A stretch of 42,598 bases of DNA, taken from positions 1 to 42,598 of the forward strand of contig CAINZT010000023.1 of assembly GCA_903855705.1 (NCBI GenBank). The letters are read 5' to 3'. Numbering within the stretch: the stretch's first letter is position 1; every line of letters begins with the position of its first letter. Positions 42,268-42,598 of this stretch are shown one piece after another. The notes under the pieces are model-generated. The model made no database searches, was not told the DNA's origin, and was given only the letters and a program-made list of their open reading frames with translations. Both the position numbers and the translations under genes were made by a program. Origin of the DNA: an uncultured Synechococcus sp. (GTDB lineage Bacteria > Cyanobacteriota > Cyanobacteriia > PCC-6307 > Cyanobiaceae).

Positions 42268-42598
42268 ATGCCCCAATCCATCGGTTACGCGAGGTGTTCG
42301 ACCACCCATCAGGACACCGCCGCTCAGGTGACTGACCTCAAGACCGCAGGGTGCCAGGAGGTGTTTGCCGAGAAGGTGTCGTCCCGTGCGCCCCTTGAGA
42401 AACGCCCTCAGTTGCGTCGGTGCCTGGAAACCCTTCTGGAGGGGGACGAACTGGTGGTCTCGAAACTCGACCGCCTCGGGAGGTCACAGGTGGAGGTGAT
42501 CAACCGCCTCAGTGACCTCCAGACCAAAGGGATCTACGTCAGGACGCTCGATGGACTGATCAATACCAAGGGACTGGGGAAACTCGCGCCACTGGTCA
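42268..42598 (+). CDS. Serine recombinase (resolvase/invertase family), 5' part
   Basis: The frame from ATG at 42268 runs off the window after 110 codons. MPQSIGYARCSTTHQDTAAQ carries the family's YxRxS motif: Arg9 and the nucleophile Ser11. ELVVSKLDRLGRSQVEVINR contains the conserved DRLGR. No N-terminal MerR-like helix precedes the catalytic domain, so it is Tn3/Hin-like rather than IS607-like. The DNA-binding part lies beyond the edge. It may mark the edge of a transposon, island or invertible segment. Confidence 0.88.
   Translation, partial: MPQSIGYARCSTTHQDTAAQVTDLKTAGCQEVFAEKVSSRAPLEKRPQLRRCLETLLEGDELVVSKLDRLGRSQVEVINRLSDLQTKGIYVRTLDGLINTKGLGKLAPLV

Noticed and set aside
1-42598. CRISPR array, tRNA or rRNA genes
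   Set aside because: No regularly spaced repeat, no tRNA-like cloverleaf and no rRNA segment noticed in the intergenic regions.

Overview
The window looks like a chromosomal segment of a GC-rich unicellular cyanobacterium of the Synechococcus/Cyanobium kind. The sulfolipid genes sqdB and sqdX, a 55-codon Psb34-like photosystem II protein, a cyanobacterial-type exosortase and its partner, and an HpsJ-like protein support this. No rRNA, tRNA or CRISPR array was seen. Species-level assignment is not possible from the sequence alone.

Region 1 (1-9539) is core genome: two small hypothetical genes, the sqdB-sqdX sulfolipid operon (minus), psb34 and thiG (minus), a secreted hypothetical protein, a membrane-anchored TPR protein, rplT and rpmI (minus), a SpoIID/LytB-domain protein and a processive GT2 glycosyltransferase.

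Region 2 (9655-29485) is a long plus-strand polysaccharide locus. It holds a GT11-like glycosyltransferase, an ABC exporter, a DegT/DnrJ aminotransferase, a NeuD-like acetyltransferase, a WcaF-like acetyltransferase, six GT2 and four GT4 glycosyltransferases, and a Wzy/O-antigen-ligase-like membrane protein. It ends in an exosortase and its partner protein. Nine junctions in this block are ATGA stop/start overlaps, so it is probably transcribed and translated as a few coupled units.

Region 3 (29486-35859) starts with a decayed glycosyltransferase pseudogene. It continues with a Wzc-like tyrosine autokinase (minus), whose Walker A lysine is arginine, and a divergent Wza-like export protein followed by a Pro/Ala-rich single-pass protein. 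Together with region 2 this gives the parts for making, polymerising and exporting a surface polysaccharide. No priming glycosyltransferase and no MOP-type Wzx flippase lie in the window.

Region 4 (35860-38460) is a regulatory patch: a perfect 15-bp-arm palindrome, a LysR-like regulator and a broken AraC-family regulator. It is flanked by two diverged direct copies of the 3' end of the Pro/Ala-rich gene.

Region 5 (38464-41745, all minus) encodes two secreted von Willebrand A-type proteins with C-terminal sorting tails of the form PGPLP + hydrophobic stretch + Arg/Lys cluster, and an HpsJ-like membrane protein between them. The two VWA proteins are the likely clients of the exosortase, so the window appears to hold the sorting enzyme, its cargo and the polysaccharide machinery together. 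The right edge (42268-42598) carries the start of a serine recombinase that runs off the window, preceded by about 520 bases without a convincing gene.
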